From the NCBI GenBank assembly GCA_003542955.1, contig DPJP01000224.1, positions 142 to 7,441 on the forward strand: a DNA stretch of 7,300 nt. The letters run 5' to 3'. Below are positions 6,693 through 7,300 of this stretch, one piece after another. Source of the DNA: Armatimonadota bacterium. Lineage in GTDB: Bacteria; Armatimonadota; Zipacnadia; Zipacnadales; UBA11051. A program made the position numbers and the translations under genes. Position 1 is the first letter of the stretch. Each line of letters opens with the position of its first letter. The notes under the pieces were generated by a model. The model was not told the origin of the DNA and ran no database searches. It worked only from the letters and a program-made list of their open reading frames with translations.

Positions 6693-6721
6693 TTGACCGC
6701 GCGCGCTGTCGATTCTATACT
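6693..6721 (+). promoter_or_regulatory. Sigma-70-type promoter for the membrane-anchored protein
   Basis: TTGACC at 6693-6698 (5 of 6 to TTGACA) and TATACT at 6716-6721 (5 of 6 to TATAAT) are separated by exactly 17 bp. Initiation would fall near 6728, giving a leader of about 29 bases before the GTG start at 6757, with room for the Shine-Dalgarno at 6745. Confidence 0.75.
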
Positions 6722-6744
6722 AGCGGCCGGGCTACTGCAATGGC

Positions 6745-6750
6745 AGGAGG
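6745..6750 (+). promoter_or_regulatory. Shine-Dalgarno AGGAGG that reveals a GTG start
   Basis: AGGAGG stands six bases before GTG at 6757, the same spacing as at the lyase gene. An ATG at 6740 would start only a 19-codon frame ending at 6799, so the Shine-Dalgarno decides for GTG. Confidence 0.85.
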
Positions 6751-6756
6751 CGTTTC

Positions 6757-7300
6757 GTGGAGAAAGCTGAAGGTGGGCGGAAGACGCAGATCGCACTGAT
6801 CGCCATTGCCCTGTTTGTTGTGGTCGGCGGAGTCGTACTCGGCCTGGTGGCCACATCCGGGCGGCAGGGAGACCAGTCCGTGGGCCCGAGCGCCGGGGAC
6901 ACGATTCCAGGTGATGGGACCTCCGTTGTCGCCGATCCGGCCGGGGCACCGGGAGATGACGCTGCGAGCCGGCCTGCTGGGGAATCCACGGAGGTCTCCG
7001 GTGGCGCAGACGGCGCGGAGCCGGACGCGATCAGCCACGACGATATTGACGCGTCCGGGCAGATATCCGAGGAGCGCTACATCCGCATATCGGTGGCCAT
7101 CATGATGGCGGCCGTGGGATTCCAGAATGCCGGGCAGGGCCATGCGGAGTTGGAGGCCTACATGCCCGAGCTGCTGGCCAAGGAGGGCGTCACCGCGGAG
7201 GCCCTGCAGCGGGCGACCGATGAGCTGATGAAGGACCCCGAGCAGGCGGAGCGGGTGAGCGACGAGGTCGTCAAGCGCGTCGAGAAGATCACCGGCGTAC
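6757..7300 (+). CDS. Membrane-anchored protein of unknown function, 3' end outside window
   Basis: An open frame from GTG runs off the window: 181 complete codons, no stop. The start is set by the Shine-Dalgarno at 6745 and supported by the promoter upstream. A short positively charged N-terminus (K3, R8, K9) precedes a hydrophobic helix at about 12-32 (IALIAIALFVVVGGVVLGLV). This suggests a single-pass anchor, or an uncleaved signal, with the rest outside the cytoplasm; no lipobox cysteine is seen. Residues 33-102 are a Gly/Ala/Asp/Ser/Pro-rich acidic linker without hydrophobic order. From about residue 103 (ISEERYIRIS) a helical domain begins, rich in Glu, Ala and Met, with a predicted helix over 105-122 and charged helices after it. 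I do not recognise the family. The divergent position opposite tsaE says little about its role. Confidence 0.8.
   Translation, partial: MEKAEGGRKTQIALIAIALFVVVGGVVLGLVATSGRQGDQSVGPSAGDTIPGDGTSVVADPAGAPGDDAASRPAGESTEVSGGADGAEPDAISHDDIDASGQISEERYIRISVAIMMAAVGFQNAGQGHAELEAYMPELLAKEGVTAEALQRATDELMKDPEQAERVSDEVVKRVEKITGV

Overview
The window is GC-rich DNA (roughly two-thirds G+C by eye), densely packed with genes, and reads as a bacterial chromosome. No IS element, phage gene, CRISPR array, tRNA or rRNA was seen. The intact t6A gene order tsaE-tsaB-rimI-tsaD is classically bacterial. Carbohydrate genes of the oligogalacturonate lyase and large acetylxylan-esterase-like types next to it suggest an environmental, plant-polysaccharide-using lineage, perhaps of the Armatimonadota, Planctomycetota or another poorly cultured phylum. 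That assignment is inference only.

Layout. Positions 1-114 hold an imperfect inverted repeat and a strong Shine-Dalgarno. At 115-1293 (+) is an oligogalacturonate-lyase-family beta-propeller protein with its metal-binding residues intact. Converging on it, with 14 bp between the stop codons, is a 762-residue alpha/beta hydrolase of the acetylxylan-esterase type (3596-1308, -). Its first half keeps a Ser-Asp-His triad and its second half looks like a degenerate hydrolase copy. Upstream of that gene, the 205-bp gap 3597-3801 contains a cluster of DnaA-box-like 9-mers, two of them fitting the TTWTNCACA consensus. Then, reading leftwards on the minus strand, come tsaE (6563-6093), tsaB (6096-5416), rimI (5419-4841) and tsaD (4863-3802). 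Each overlaps its neighbour, so they are almost certainly one translationally coupled operon. The divergent gap 6564-6756 holds an 11-bp tandem repeat and a near-consensus sigma-70 promoter. That promoter drives a GTG-started, membrane-anchored protein of unknown function (6757 to the window end).

How they work together. TsaE, TsaB and TsaD form the complex that transfers threonylcarbamoyl from threonylcarbamoyl-AMP to A37 of ANN-decoding tRNAs. The AMP intermediate is made by TsaC/TsaC2, which is not in this window. RimI is an N-terminal protein acetyltransferase commonly co-encoded with them. The two carbohydrate genes lack signal peptides and so probably act in the cytoplasm on imported uronate oligomers or acylated sugars. 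Their convergent arrangement means they are not one operon. The least explained parts are the DnaA-box cluster, the C-terminal hydrolase-like half, the 11-bp repeat and the unrecognised membrane protein.
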